The translations under genes were made by a program, and so were the position numbers. A stretch of 64,000 nucleotides of DNA, from contig NZ_CP069396.1 in NCBI RefSeq assembly GCF_016887565.1, positions 10,212,001 through 10,276,000 on the forward strand, written 5' to 3'. The stretch's first letter is position 1. Each line of letters begins with the position of its first letter. Below, one piece after another: positions 17,682 through 27,633 of this stretch. Under the pieces are notes generated by a model that worked only from the letters and a program-made list of their open reading frames with translations, searched no databases and was not told the DNA's origin. Source of the stretch: Archangium violaceum (lineage in GTDB: Bacteria; Myxococcota; Myxococcia; Myxococcales; Myxococcaceae).

Positions 17682-18308
17682 CTACCTTCCTCCTGGTTGG
17701 GGGGCACTGGCCCGTTCGATCTCCCGGATGAACAGCTCCATGAACCGGTCCACGACCGCCGGGTGCTTGCCGGTGATGAGGTCGCCGTCGACGACCAGCT
17801 CAGCCGTCCCATCGCCCTCGTAGACGACCTCTCCCCCGGCGTTCTCCACGTCGCAGAGGATGTTGTGCGCGCAGGTCACCCGGCGGCCCCGGATCAGCTC
17901 GGTGTCCGCGCAGAAGAGCCACAGGCTGTGGCAGATGGCGCCCACCTTCAGCCCCGGCGTCCGCATGACCTTCCGGAGGAATTCCACCGCGGGGGCCTGG
18001 TTCTTCTGCCCCTTCTTCACCGTGACCTGGTACCGCAAGCGATCCATCGCATAGGCACCGATCGCGATGATGCCCTGGTAGTCCTTGGGGTCGGCGTGGG
18101 CCACCTCCTTCGAGACCACCACGTGGTCCTCCACCTGGCCATTGTCTGGATTGGCTCCGAAACGCAGCGACGCGTTCCCCCACAGCGCGGACATGTACTC
18201 GACCTCGTAGCCCCGCTGTGGAAAGTACTCGTTGAACCTGCGGAACTCGGTCTGGTCGAAGTGCTCCTCGATGAGCACGCCGATCCTTTTCCTGCTCTGG
18301 CTTGGCAT
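17682..18308 (-). CDS. DJ-1/PfpI family protein
   Basis: A 208-residue protein with the DJ-1/PfpI class I glutamine amidotransferase-like fold. The N-terminal strand KRIGVLIEEHFDQTEF carries the family Glu, and the nucleophile elbow is VGAICHSLWLFC with the reactive Cys. RVTCAHNILCDVENAGGEVV and GDLITGKHPAVVDRFMELFI complete the fold. Relatives act as glyoxalases/deglycases, chaperones, proteases or hydratases. The insertion between the first strand and the elbow is longer than in small DJ-1 proteins, closer to PfpI-type members. AGGAGAG lies about 8 bases before the ATG. It is 38 bases after the NTF2-like gene and 2 bases before the EthD gene, so clearly in the same operon. Confidence 0.85.
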   Translation of the reverse strand: MPSQSRKRIGVLIEEHFDQTEFRRFNEYFPQRGYEVEYMSALWGNASLRFGANPDNGQVEDHVVVSKEVAHADPKDYQGIIAIGAYAMDRLRYQVTVKKGQKNQAPAVEFLRKVMRTPGLKVGAICHSLWLFCADTELIRGRRVTCAHNILCDVENAGGEVVYEGDGTAELVVDGDLITGKHPAVVDRFMELFIREIERASAPQPGGR

Positions 18309-18346
18309 CTGTCGTCTCTCCTGTCTCGAAGGCGGAGTCCGGCCGC

Positions 18347-18913
18347 TCAGGTCGTGATCTGCTTCAGCAGCCGGTCCGGGGCGAAGACGTCGCGGTAGAA
18401 GGTGAGCTGCTCGGTCTTGAGGTAGCAGCCGCCGCGATCCCCGCGCCTCATCCAGGTCACGTTTCCCTTGGCCAGGGTCTCGTTCGTCTCGTCATCCACG
18501 CACTTCCACTCGAAGTAGACGATGTCGTGGTGGAACATGACGATCGGCCAGCACATGGTGACGCCCGGCTGGGCGATGAGCGCCCACCAGTGCCGCTCGC
18601 GCTCCTTCTGCTGCTCCAGCCCGAAGTAGGGGCCGTCCTGGCACAGATAGACGAGATCCTCCCGGTACTCGCCCGCCAGGATATCACCCCGCCCCTGCCT
18701 CAAGGCCTCGCAGTGCGTGGGCCACCAGGCCTTGTTCTCCCGTTCGATCTGCTCGAGCGTGTAGTCGGGTCCAATCGCTGGCAACGTGGCCTCCTTCTTC
18801 GCCACGAGCCTCTCTCCCTCCGCGATGAGCTTCGCCCTCAGCTCCTCGGGAACCAGGCCCGGCCTCGAGTAGTCCGCGATGAGCTCCGCGTAGTAATTGA
18901 GCCGCTTCTTCAT
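18347..18913 (-). CDS. NTF2/SnoaL-like small protein
   Basis: A 188-residue soluble protein. An N-terminal helical part (YYAELIADYSRPGLVPEEL) precedes a curved-sheet region with aromatic strands: DGPYFGLEQQKERERHWWALI, MCWPIVMFHHDIVYFEWKCVDD and GCYLKTEQLTFYRDVF. This is the pattern of NTF2/SnoaL-like domains, which serve as isomerases, dehydratases or ligand-binding scaffolds. I recognise the fold type only, not a named family. The RBS AAAGGA is present. It sits 69 bases after the phosphatase gene and 38 bases before the DJ-1-like gene. Its position links the signalling half of the operon to the enzyme half. Confidence 0.6.
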   Translation of the reverse strand: MKKRLNYYAELIADYSRPGLVPEELRAKLIAEGERLVAKKEATLPAIGPDYTLEQIERENKAWWPTHCEALRQGRGDILAGEYREDLVYLCQDGPYFGLEQQKERERHWWALIAQPGVTMCWPIVMFHHDIVYFEWKCVDDETNETLAKGNVTWMRRGDRGGCYLKTEQLTFYRDVFAPDRLLKQITT

Positions 18914-18982
18914 GGAATGACTGTCCTTTCTGGATCGTGTTGGCGCCGATCCGCGCGCGTACGTCTCCTGTCGTCCCTCGAC

Positions 18983-20026
18983 TCAGGCGTCGAATGGGCT
19001 GTCGGGGCCCTGGTAACGAATGACGAGCATGGCGATGTCGTCCGACTGCGGCGCTCCGGCGGCGAAATGCCGCACGTCGGCCATGACGTCCCGCACCAGG
19101 TCGGGCAGCTTCAGATCACGCAAGCGATCGAGCGTGGTCTGGAGGCGCTCCTCGGTATACAGATTGCGCTGCTCGTCCATCGCCTCGGTGATTCCATCGG
19201 TGTAGAGGAAGATGCAGTCTCCCTCTCGCAGGGTGATCTTCCCCGACTTGAACTGGAACCCGGGCGCGAAGCCGAGCGCGATCCCCGTCTTCTTCTCCAG
19301 CATCGTCACCGGCGCCTCGCGGGGCACGATGAAGGGAGCGTTGTGCCCTCCGTCGCAGTACTCCAGCTCACCGGTACGCACGTCGAGCAGGCCGCAGAAC
19401 ATGGTCACGAACATCAGCGCTTCATTGCTCTCGGCGAGCGCGTCGTTCACCTTCGCGATCGCGTCACAGAGGCTCGCGTTGGAAGGGACGTGGTTCTTGA
19501 TCAGGGTACTGGTCACCGCCATCAGCAGCGCCGCGGGAACCCCCTTCTCCGAGACATCTCCAATCATGAAGAAGAACCGGTGGGGGTCGACCCAGAAGTA
19601 GTCGTAGAGATCTCCCCCGACCCCGAGGGCTGGCTGGATCAACGCGTGGAGAGCGAACTCGTCACGGTTCGGGCATTTGGGGAGGAGCTTCGGCAGGAGC
19701 CCCCGTTGGATTTCTTGCGCGGCGTTCATCTCGCTCTCGATCCGCGCCTTGTTGGCGACCGTCGCGCGAAGGCTCTCGGTTCGCGCCGACAGCTCGGTGG
19801 CCAGCTCCAGGACGAGCTTCGCCAGGTGGCAGATATCCTCGTCACCATCCTCCTGAACCAGCGCCCCGAGGCGGCGTCGGACCCCCTCGCCCGGAGGAAG
19901 ACCCAACCTCACCATCTCCTGGGCGATCGCGATCAGCTCCTCGTGCTGTGGGCTCCTCGGGACTCCTGAGGAGACGTGCCCGGGTGACAGCATGCGTTGC
20001 GTGCTCATCTCAATCACCTCCGTCAT
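18983..20026 (-). CDS. SpoIIE/RsbU-type PP2C serine phosphatase
   Basis: A 347-residue protein. About 125 N-terminal residues are helical and include an RsbU-like linker (ESEMNAAQEIQRGLLPKLLP) that joins to a PP2C phosphatase domain. Metal-binding motifs are visible: GVGGDLYDYF, IGDVSEKGVPAALLM, CDGGHNAPFI, LYTDGITEAMDE and PQSDDIAMLVI. In partner-switching systems such enzymes dephosphorylate a STAS-domain antagonist and so free a sigma factor or other target from the RsbW-type kinase. Its start overlaps the kinase stop (ATGA), so kinase and phosphatase are made together. No PAS or GAF sensor is recognised in the N-terminal part, so the input signal is unclear. Confidence 0.92.
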   Translation of the reverse strand: MTEVIEMSTQRMLSPGHVSSGVPRSPQHEELIAIAQEMVRLGLPPGEGVRRRLGALVQEDGDEDICHLAKLVLELATELSARTESLRATVANKARIESEMNAAQEIQRGLLPKLLPKCPNRDEFALHALIQPALGVGGDLYDYFWVDPHRFFFMIGDVSEKGVPAALLMAVTSTLIKNHVPSNASLCDAIAKVNDALAESNEALMFVTMFCGLLDVRTGELEYCDGGHNAPFIVPREAPVTMLEKKTGIALGFAPGFQFKSGKITLREGDCIFLYTDGITEAMDEQRNLYTEERLQTTLDRLRDLKLPDLVRDVMADVRHFAAGAPQSDDIAMLVIRYQGPDSPFDA

Positions 20027-20454
20027 GTCTCGCCCCGGCGCCTGTACATCACCAGGGTCGTCCTGTTCTTCAGACCGGTGCTCTCGTGATGGAAGGCGTC
20101 CACGCTCTTCGTGATGAGGAAAAGTCCCAGCCCGCCCATCGCCCGTTCATCCAGCGGGCAGGTCAGATCCTCTTCGGTGGGCAGCGACACCGACATCACG
20201 TCGAAGGGCACGCCGGTGTCCTCGATGTCGAGGGTCAGCGCCCCCGGGTCGAGATGCATGCTCAGCACGAGCATTCCCGTGAGCCCCGCCTCGGCGTAGC
20301 CGTGGACGATGATGTTCGTCGCCACTTCATCCACGGCGAGGCGCAACCGATAGGAGGCGTGGCCGTCGAGCCCCGCGGCAGCCGCCGCCGCGAGGGTGAA
20401 GGCACCGATCGGGGCGAGCGACTCCAATGTTCCCGGGAAGCTCACGGCGCTCAT
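20023..20454 (-). CDS. RsbW-like anti-sigma factor / serine kinase (GHKL ATPase)
   Basis: A 143-residue single-domain HATPase of the RsbW/SpoIIAB type. Visible motifs are the N box LAVDEVATNIIVHGY, the ATP-lid region IEDTGVPFD and GGLGLFLITKSVDAF. These kinases phosphorylate STAS antagonists and sequester a sigma factor or another protein. It overlaps by 4 bases both the STAS gene upstream and the phosphatase gene downstream, a complete antagonist-kinase-phosphatase cassette in one transcript. No sigma-factor gene is in the window, so the output partner is elsewhere or is one of the enzymes of this operon. Confidence 0.9.
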   Translation of the reverse strand: MSAVSFPGTLESLAPIGAFTLAAAAAAGLDGHASYRLRLAVDEVATNIIVHGYAEAGLTGMLVLSMHLDPGALTLDIEDTGVPFDVMSVSLPTEEDLTCPLDERAMGGLGLFLITKSVDAFHHESTGLKNRTTLVMYRRRGET

Positions 20455-20804
20455 GCGGGCACCCTCCTCCGTTCCAGGGCCAGCGATTCGGGCAGCTCGT
20501 CGAGGAGCGTGACGCTCTGGTGGATGCCGGTGAGCTGGAGGGTCTGCAGCACGCTCTCCTGTGCTCCGACGAGGATGAGCTCCACGTCCTTGCCCAGCTT
20601 CTGCTTGGCGAAGATGAGGACACGCAGCCCGGCACTGGCCATGTACCGGAGCTCCTTCAGAACCAGGACGAGGCGCTTCGGCTCACGGGTGGCGGCGAGC
20701 TCCACCATCTCCTTGAGCCTGAACGCCGAGGAAGCATCCAAGTCACCCATGAGCTCGATGAGAGCCGTTCCATCCAACACATCCAAAGAGACTTCCAGTG
20801 CCAT
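20451..20804 (-). CDS. STAS-domain anti-sigma factor antagonist (second of two)
   Basis: A 117-residue single STAS domain of the RsbV/SpoIIAA type. The conserved loop reads YMASAGLRVLIFAKQ with Ser57 at the phosphorylation position. The N terminus is MALEVSLDVLDGTALIELMGD. The start at 20804 is chosen over a Met 7 codons upstream because AAAAGGAGTG sits 8 bases before it. The stop overlaps the RsbW-like gene by 4 bases. It is 96 bases after the GlgX stop, with a potential stem in that gap. It is probably the direct substrate of the kinase encoded next to it. Confidence 0.92.
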   Translation of the reverse strand: MALEVSLDVLDGTALIELMGDLDASSAFRLKEMVELAATREPKRLVLVLKELRYMASAGLRVLIFAKQKLGKDVELILVGAQESVLQTLQLTGIHQSVTLLDELPESLALERRRVPA

Positions 20805-20847
20805 GAGACCACTCCTTTTGTTCATTCAATTGACCGCGATGAGAAGA

Positions 20848-20885
20848 AGGCCAGGCTTCCGGCGCGGCACTCCGGAGGACGGCCT
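20848..20885 (-). other. Imperfect stem between glgX and the STAS gene
   Basis: Outer arms aggcc/ggcct (20848-20852 and 20881-20885) enclose an inner stem ttccgg/ccggag. On the minus strand it is followed by TTCTTCTC, then the strong RBS of the STAS gene. It could be a weak terminator or attenuator that lowers expression of the signalling genes relative to glgX. It might also be no more than local GC-rich complementarity. Confidence 0.3.
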
Positions 20886-20900
20886 CGCCCGACCCGGGCG

Positions 20901-23027
<2,127 letters not shown>

Positions 23028-23029
23028 GG

Positions 23030-23410
23030 TCACGCACTCCTCTGATCGGGGGAACCGGCGTCTGGCGCGCGCTGCTCCTCGAACGAGCCGGGCAGCGCCT
23101 CCTCGAGCGTCTTCGTCACCGAGAAGAACCGCAGGAACCCCGTGATGCTCATCACTTCCTCGATGTCCTGGCAGACGCCCACCAGGGTGAGCCGCGCGCT
23201 CCGGGCGAGGGCCTCGCGGTGGAGCAGGAGCAGGGAACGCAGGCCGGCGCTCGACATGTACGTCGTCCGGGTCATGTCGATCAGGAGCGCGGCCCCCTCT
23301 CGGAACCGCGATGAGAGGGTCTTCTCCAGCTCGGGAGCGGTCCTGCCATCGATCTCTCCCGAGATCTCGGCAACGGTGAAGTTTGGGTAGTCTTGGATCT
23401 GGATTTCCAT
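23030..23410 (-). CDS. STAS-domain anti-sigma factor antagonist (first of two)
   Basis: A 126-residue STAS protein: MEIQIQDYPNFTVAEISGEID at the start and the phosphorylation loop TYMSSAGLRSLLLLH (Ser54 expected). The C-terminal 20 residues (FEEQRAPDAGSPDQ) are a disordered tail. The start at 23410 has AGGAG 10 bases upstream. An in-frame GTG at 23440 overlaps the upstream stop (GTGA) and would add 10 residues, so this alternative cannot be excluded. It is divergent in sequence from the second STAS protein of the operon, so the two may answer different phosphatases or bind different kinases. The GlgX gene begins 2 bases after its stop. Confidence 0.9.
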   Translation of the reverse strand: MEIQIQDYPNFTVAEISGEIDGRTAPELEKTLSSRFREGAALLIDMTRTTYMSSAGLRSLLLLHREALARSARLTLVGVCQDIEEVMSITGFLRFFSVTKTLEEALPGSFEEQRAPDAGSPDQRSA

Positions 23411-23436
23411 GGCGTGGGTCTCCTGGGTGGGTGAGG

Positions 23437-25314
23437 TCACCGGTCAACGGGCTCGAGGCGCACCCTGAACTTGAGGGTCGTCCGCGTATCGGGCAGGCGG
23501 ACGGTGAGCCCGTCGGCATCGAAGTCGGAGTAGGGCTCCCCATCGGCGGTCACGCTGCCGATGCGGATCCGGCCCGGAGGGAGGATGTCGGGCGCGACGC
23601 GGAGCAGGCCGTCCTTGAAGGCGCCCGGCCGAGGCTTGAAATAGAAGTCCATCGGCTGCTTCGTGATGAGCAGGTTGGTGTAGACGGCGGCCAGGTAGCA
23701 GAGCTCGAAGGCGTGATAGCCGCTCATGGAGTGGCTGCCCTTGAGCCGCTCGTTGCCCATGAGGTACGGCACGCCGTTGGCGAGCACGTTGAAGTAGACG
23801 GCGCCGTCCTCGTGATCGAGGAAGAACGCGTTGTAGAAGGACGAGGCCTCGCGGGCGTGGCGCAGCGCCGTCTCATCCCCGAGCGAGCCAGCGAGGATCA
23901 GGTAGGCGAGGATGGCCTGCTCCTGCTGCCACCAGGCCTTCCGGTCGTGCCACGTGAAGTGGTACTGCGTCTTGCCCGGGCGGAGCATCCGCTCCATCAC
24001 GTCGTACCAGCCGCCGCGCTGCCGGTCCGAGCCCACGGCCGGCATCGTCTCGCCGAGGGCGCGCGCGAGCTCCACGTACCGCGCGTCCGGCCGGAGGTGG
24101 TGGATGCGCATCAGGTTCCAGGCGATCTTCGCGTTGTGGCCGACCACCGCGCGGTCCTGCTGCCACCGCCACTCGCGGTCGGGGCTCCAGTCCTCGTGGA
24201 AGCGCTCCTGCACGAAGGGGCTGCGGAAGGGCTCGGGGAAGCGCCGCACGATGGTGTCGGCGGTCTCGGCGAGGAAGTCGGCGTAGCGCTCGTCGCCGGT
24301 GGCGAGGAAGAGGTTGAGCAGATAGGCCGGCGCGTGGTCCCCCACCGAGTTCCAGTTCTTGCGCGCGCGGTTGTCACCGAGCCGCGGACTGCGCCCATCG
24401 AGGGTGATCGGATCCAGATGGGAGAAGTAGCCGCCCTGCTCGGAGGGGTCGCGGAAGTACCGGCGGAAGAGGGAGACGGTGCGCTCCGCGTCCTCCAGGA
24501 TGCGCGGGTCGCCGGTGATGCGGTAGGTCTGGACCGGCCCGGCGAGCGCGTAGATCTGCTCGTACGCGGGGATGGCGTCGTAGTCGTCGCCGAACTCGGA
24601 GGCGAAGATCTTGTCCTCCACGGCTCCGACGCGATCCTTGACGGTGGAGGCGCGAACCTTCTCCTCGTGGCCCGATCGCACGTCGATGCCGTGGTACCAG
24701 TAGACGATGTCGTCCTCGACATCCCGGAAGCGCATGTGCTCCCGGAGGTACTCGGTGCCCTTCTCGGCGGCCTCGAGGTAGCGATCCTCTCCCGTCATCA
24801 GGAAGGCCGTGGCGAAGCCGTAGACGAGGCGGGAGATGGTGTCGGTCTCCTGCCGGACGGTGGCCCGGCTCAACTTGCGGCCATCGAGGCTGATATGGGT
24901 GCGGTATTGGCTGTAGTCGATGGGGCCGCCCTCGAACTGGGCACGCAGGTAGAACTCACTGAGCTCCTGGATCTGCTGGATCCACCAGTCCCGCTCCTCG
25001 GCGCGGTACCTGCCCGGCTCATCCCCCACGAAGGTGAGCTGCTGCGCCTCGAACTCCAGGCCGCCATCCTCCGGGTAGAAGGTGCCGTAGACATAGAGGT
25101 AGCACCCCGGCACGAGCATCTCCTTCATCTTGTCGGTGCAATCCCGATAGGGCTCCCCCAGGTTGCGGAGAAGTTTCGCGTGGGCCGCGGGGGCAATGCC
25201 GATGGAGAACTCGCGTCCATCCGACGTCTTCAGCTTGAAATCGCCGGACACGGGGTCGGCGGAGACGACGTATCCCGCGATCAAATCGGAGAAGGAGAAG
25301 TCGGTACCTTTCAT
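23437..25314 (-). CDS. AGE-fold ((alpha/alpha)6-barrel) protein with N-terminal beta domain
   Basis: A 625-residue protein. Residues 1-110 form a beta-rich, OB-like domain (IAGYVVSADPVSGDFKLKTS and YLYVYGTFYPEDGG). The rest resembles the N-acylglucosamine 2-epimerase / cellobiose 2-epimerase helical barrel: ISRLVYGFATAFLMTGEDRY, GDHAPAYLLNLFLATGDERY, KIAWNLMRIHHLRPDARY and KAWWQQEQAILAYLILAG, with many Trp/His residues lining the expected active cleft (YWYHGIDV, FTWHDRKAWWQQEQ). A sugar epimerase/isomerase or a sugar-binding role is inferred; the substrate is not known. The start at 25314 has AAAGGA upstream; 29 further codons upstream lack support. It is the first gene of the operon that continues with STAS-GlgX, which suggests a shared carbohydrate theme. 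Confidence 0.75.
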   Translation of the reverse strand: MKGTDFSFSDLIAGYVVSADPVSGDFKLKTSDGREFSIGIAPAAHAKLLRNLGEPYRDCTDKMKEMLVPGCYLYVYGTFYPEDGGLEFEAQQLTFVGDEPGRYRAEERDWWIQQIQELSEFYLRAQFEGGPIDYSQYRTHISLDGRKLSRATVRQETDTISRLVYGFATAFLMTGEDRYLEAAEKGTEYLREHMRFRDVEDDIVYWYHGIDVRSGHEEKVRASTVKDRVGAVEDKIFASEFGDDYDAIPAYEQIYALAGPVQTYRITGDPRILEDAERTVSLFRRYFRDPSEQGGYFSHLDPITLDGRSPRLGDNRARKNWNSVGDHAPAYLLNLFLATGDERYADFLAETADTIVRRFPEPFRSPFVQERFHEDWSPDREWRWQQDRAVVGHNAKIAWNLMRIHHLRPDARYVELARALGETMPAVGSDRQRGGWYDVMERMLRPGKTQYHFTWHDRKAWWQQEQAILAYLILAGSLGDETALRHAREASSFYNAFFLDHEDGAVYFNVLANGVPYLMGNERLKGSHSMSGYHAFELCYLAAVYTNLLITKQPMDFYFKPRPGAFKDGLLRVAPDILPPGRIRIGSVTADGEPYSDFDADGLTVRLPDTRTTLKFRVRLEPVDR

Positions 25315-25484
25315 CTCAGCGTCCTTTCTGGGTAACTGCGCTGTTGGGGTAGAGGAGAAGTCGCTGGATGTGATGGAGCGCACCCGTGGCGTCCGGGGCA
25401 TGACGCACCGCGGGACTCCGGGGAGGGCCGAGCAGCCGTCACACCCGTTGGCGGCCCGTCGCTTGCCTGCTGAGAACCGCTCCT

Positions 25485-25979
25485 TCAGCCCTCGAAGCGC
25501 CTCGGGCCGCCGTGGAAATGGCGGTCCAGGAAGGCCTCGGCGGACTCCCGCGCGGCACGCGTCTCGGACGAAGACCCACCGTCCTCGCCCCAGTCGGCGA
25601 ACCGCGCGCGCTCCAGCACCGACGACGGGCGCGGGTCCGTGTCGGGCCCGAGGACGCGCTCCACGGCCGAGAGCAACGCGTGCGCCTGAGCCACCACAGC
25701 GAGCGCCTCCTCGAACGAGACGCGCTTCCCGGCCAGCTCATTGAACAGCCGGCAGTCGTAGCGGCGGCAACCTTCCGGGCGCTCCGCGTAGACCGAACAC
25801 CGCCGGTCCTTCAAGGCCGTACAGCCCTGCCGGACGGCGGGCGAGCCATCCGCGAGCGCCACCACGTCGAGCCCGGTGCGCCGGGCCGCTTCGACTTCGG
25901 AGCCCTGGAGCGGAACGTGGCTGAAGAGGTTGCCGTCACAGCACAGGCCGCAGCGACGGCACAGCTCGGACAGGGACAT
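25485..25979 (-). CDS. YkgJ-family cysteine cluster protein
   Basis: A 164-residue protein with the Cys pattern of the YkgJ/CxxCxxCC family: CRRCGLCCDGN at residues 7-17, then CTALKDRRCSVYAERPEGCRRYDCRLF. The family probably binds a metal or Fe-S cluster. The C-terminal 80 residues are helical and less conserved. It begins 6 bases before the end of the upstream gene on the same strand, so both are probably one transcript. The 170 bases between its stop and the AGE gene start contain no gene; a promoter for the AGE operon is expected there, but no convincing -35/-10 pair was found. Confidence 0.85.
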   Translation of the reverse strand: MSLSELCRRCGLCCDGNLFSHVPLQGSEVEAARRTGLDVVALADGSPAVRQGCTALKDRRCSVYAERPEGCRRYDCRLFNELAGKRVSFEEALAVVAQAHALLSAVERVLGPDTDPRPSSVLERARFADWGEDGGSSSETRAARESAEAFLDRHFHGGPRRFEG

Positions 25980-25985
25980 GGAGCT

Positions 25986-27368
25986 TCAGCCCACCTCGCG
26001 CACCGGGGGCTCGTCCCCACCCTCCGAGCCGTCCTCCTCGGGGCTCGCGGGCGCGGGCTCGTCCTGGAACGCGCTGGGCAGCAGGTTGAAGGGCAGCACC
26101 TTGGCCAGGGCCACCAGCAGCAACAGCCCTCCTGGCGCCGCGAAGATGGCGAGCGCCGGAATCGCCTTGGCCACGTCGATCAACTGCGCCCGCATGCGCT
26201 GGCGCTCCTCGGCGGTGAGCGGCTGCCTCCGCGCCGCCTTGGTGAGCAGGTGGTACAGCTCGCCCGTCTCCCGGACCTCCTGCATGAGCCGGTGGAAGTT
26301 GCGCTCCATCGTGTCCTGCATGCTCGACACGAGGTCCTCTCCCATCACGTCGGCCGCGGAGGACACGGTGAAGACATCCACCACCGAGCGGTTCTTCGCG
26401 TAGAACTCGGCGACCTCCAGCTCCAGTTGGTGCACGGTGCTCTCGGGCACCCGGAGCGCCAGGGCCAGCCGCTCGATGAAGGCGCGCTCGCCCCGGGAGC
26501 GCCGGCCGTCCACCAGCGAGGCCAGCAGCGTCTGCTCCAGGATGAAACGCCGCAGGTCCACGCTGCGCACGTCCTTCACCGCCGTCTTCAGGGGGTGGCG
26601 GCGCTCGAAGGACTCCCTCACGGCGGCACGCAGCTCGCCCTCCAGCGCGTGCGGAAGTCCCAGGTCCTCCACCTGGCGGAGGATGGCGCGACGCGCCGAG
26701 TAGGTGGGTGGCCGATCCACGCACGCCAGGCCCGTGAGCACCTCCACGAGCAGCGCCTTCTGCCGGGCGGCGAAGTCGATCCGGCGCCGGGCCATCTCCC
26801 GGTTCAACCCCTGGCGGGCGAAGTAGTCGAGCGCCTGCCTACCGAACATGTGCGCGTCCGCGTAGAGCGCCCCATTGTGGAGGACGAGCCCGTAGGCCGG
26901 ATCTCCCGACAGCGACAGGGCGCGGCGCTCCAGCGCGTCCTCCACCCTGCTCCACAGCCGCCGGGGCACCTCGTGCCCCTGGCGCAGCTTCTCCTCGAGG
27001 GCCTGGGCCTCGTCCAGCTGTCCGGTGAGGATGGCGAAGAGGAGCAGGAGCTGCTCGCGGCGGGGGCCCGCGGGCGTACCGGCCAGGGAGGCGATATCCA
27101 GGGCCATGCGCGCCAGGGTGCGCACCACCGCGCGGAAGAGCAGCTCCTCGGGAGCCCCCTCGGCGGGCAGGCCGCCCACCCCGTCCGCCGGAGTGCCGTA
27201 CAGCAGACCGCTGGCACGCAGCATCCGGCGCAGGTACGCGCGGGCCCGGGCACGCCCAGAGAGGGACTCGGGGAGCTCCAGAGGCACGAGGAGCCCCGGC
27301 GCGCGCCCATGGGCCGCGACCGACTCCTCGAGCAACGAGGAGAGCCATCCCGCCTTGCCTAAGTGCAT
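25986..27368 (-). CDS. TerB/LETM1-like membrane-associated protein
   Basis: A 460-residue protein. The central part (residues about 295-350) resembles a TerB-like helical domain: ILEQTLLASLVDGRRSRGERA and FIERLALALRVPESTVHQLE. Near the C terminus a basic helix (TAEERQRMRAQLIDVAKAIP) leads into a hydrophobic segment ALAIFAAPGGLLLLVALAKV and PFNLLPSAF, very like the conserved core of LETM1 proteins. An acidic tail follows. The start at 27368 is chosen for GGAG at 6-base spacing; the longer frame upstream is non-homologous. It is divergent from the HSP90-family gene across 265 bases holding a direct repeat. The role is unknown; ion homeostasis or a membrane adaptor is suggested by the fold. Confidence 0.65.
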   Translation of the reverse strand: MHLGKAGWLSSLLEESVAAHGRAPGLLVPLELPESLSGRARARAYLRRMLRASGLLYGTPADGVGGLPAEGAPEELLFRAVVRTLARMALDIASLAGTPAGPRREQLLLLFAILTGQLDEAQALEEKLRQGHEVPRRLWSRVEDALERRALSLSGDPAYGLVLHNGALYADAHMFGRQALDYFARQGLNREMARRRIDFAARQKALLVEVLTGLACVDRPPTYSARRAILRQVEDLGLPHALEGELRAAVRESFERRHPLKTAVKDVRSVDLRRFILEQTLLASLVDGRRSRGERAFIERLALALRVPESTVHQLELEVAEFYAKNRSVVDVFTVSSAADVMGEDLVSSMQDTMERNFHRLMQEVRETGELYHLLTKAARRQPLTAEERQRMRAQLIDVAKAIPALAIFAAPGGLLLLVALAKVLPFNLLPSAFQDEPAPASPEEDGSEGGDEPPVREVG

Positions 27369-27432
27369 GGGAGCTCCACCCCAGGTGACACCCCGGGCAG
27401 CGGGCAGGGAATAACCTACTTCGCCGCCCCGG

Positions 27433-27501
27433 CGCCACCGGTGCCCCCCGGAGACAGGGAGGAGAGGCCGGAGCGAGGGCCCCGCCACCGGTGCCCCCCG
27501 G
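27433..27501. repeat. Direct repeat in a divergent promoter region (2 x 19 bases)
   Basis: The 19-mer cgccaccggtgccccccgg occurs at 27433-27451 and again at 27483-27501, exactly 50 bases apart and identical. Each copy contains the perfect palindrome CACCGGTG. Both lie in the 265-base interval between the divergent TerB/LETM1-like and HSP90-family genes, where nothing else is coded. This fits a pair of operator sites for a dimeric regulator spaced by about five helical turns, or a small local duplication. Confidence 0.5.
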
Positions 27502-27633
27502 TGCCCGGTGGGCCGCTTGTTCAGCGGGCGAACACTCGTCCCGAGGCAAATCTGGTGGCCCTGCACGGCGAGGTGGACAGCCCCACCGGCGAGGGCGTAC
27601 GGGTCGCGAGGTATACGCTAGGCTGCTCCGCCC

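Noticed and set aside
18302-19969. A 555-codon plus-strand frame over the NTF2-like and phosphatase genes
   Set aside because: Antisense to the SpoIIE phosphatase and the NTF2-like gene, both with convincing motifs or RBS.
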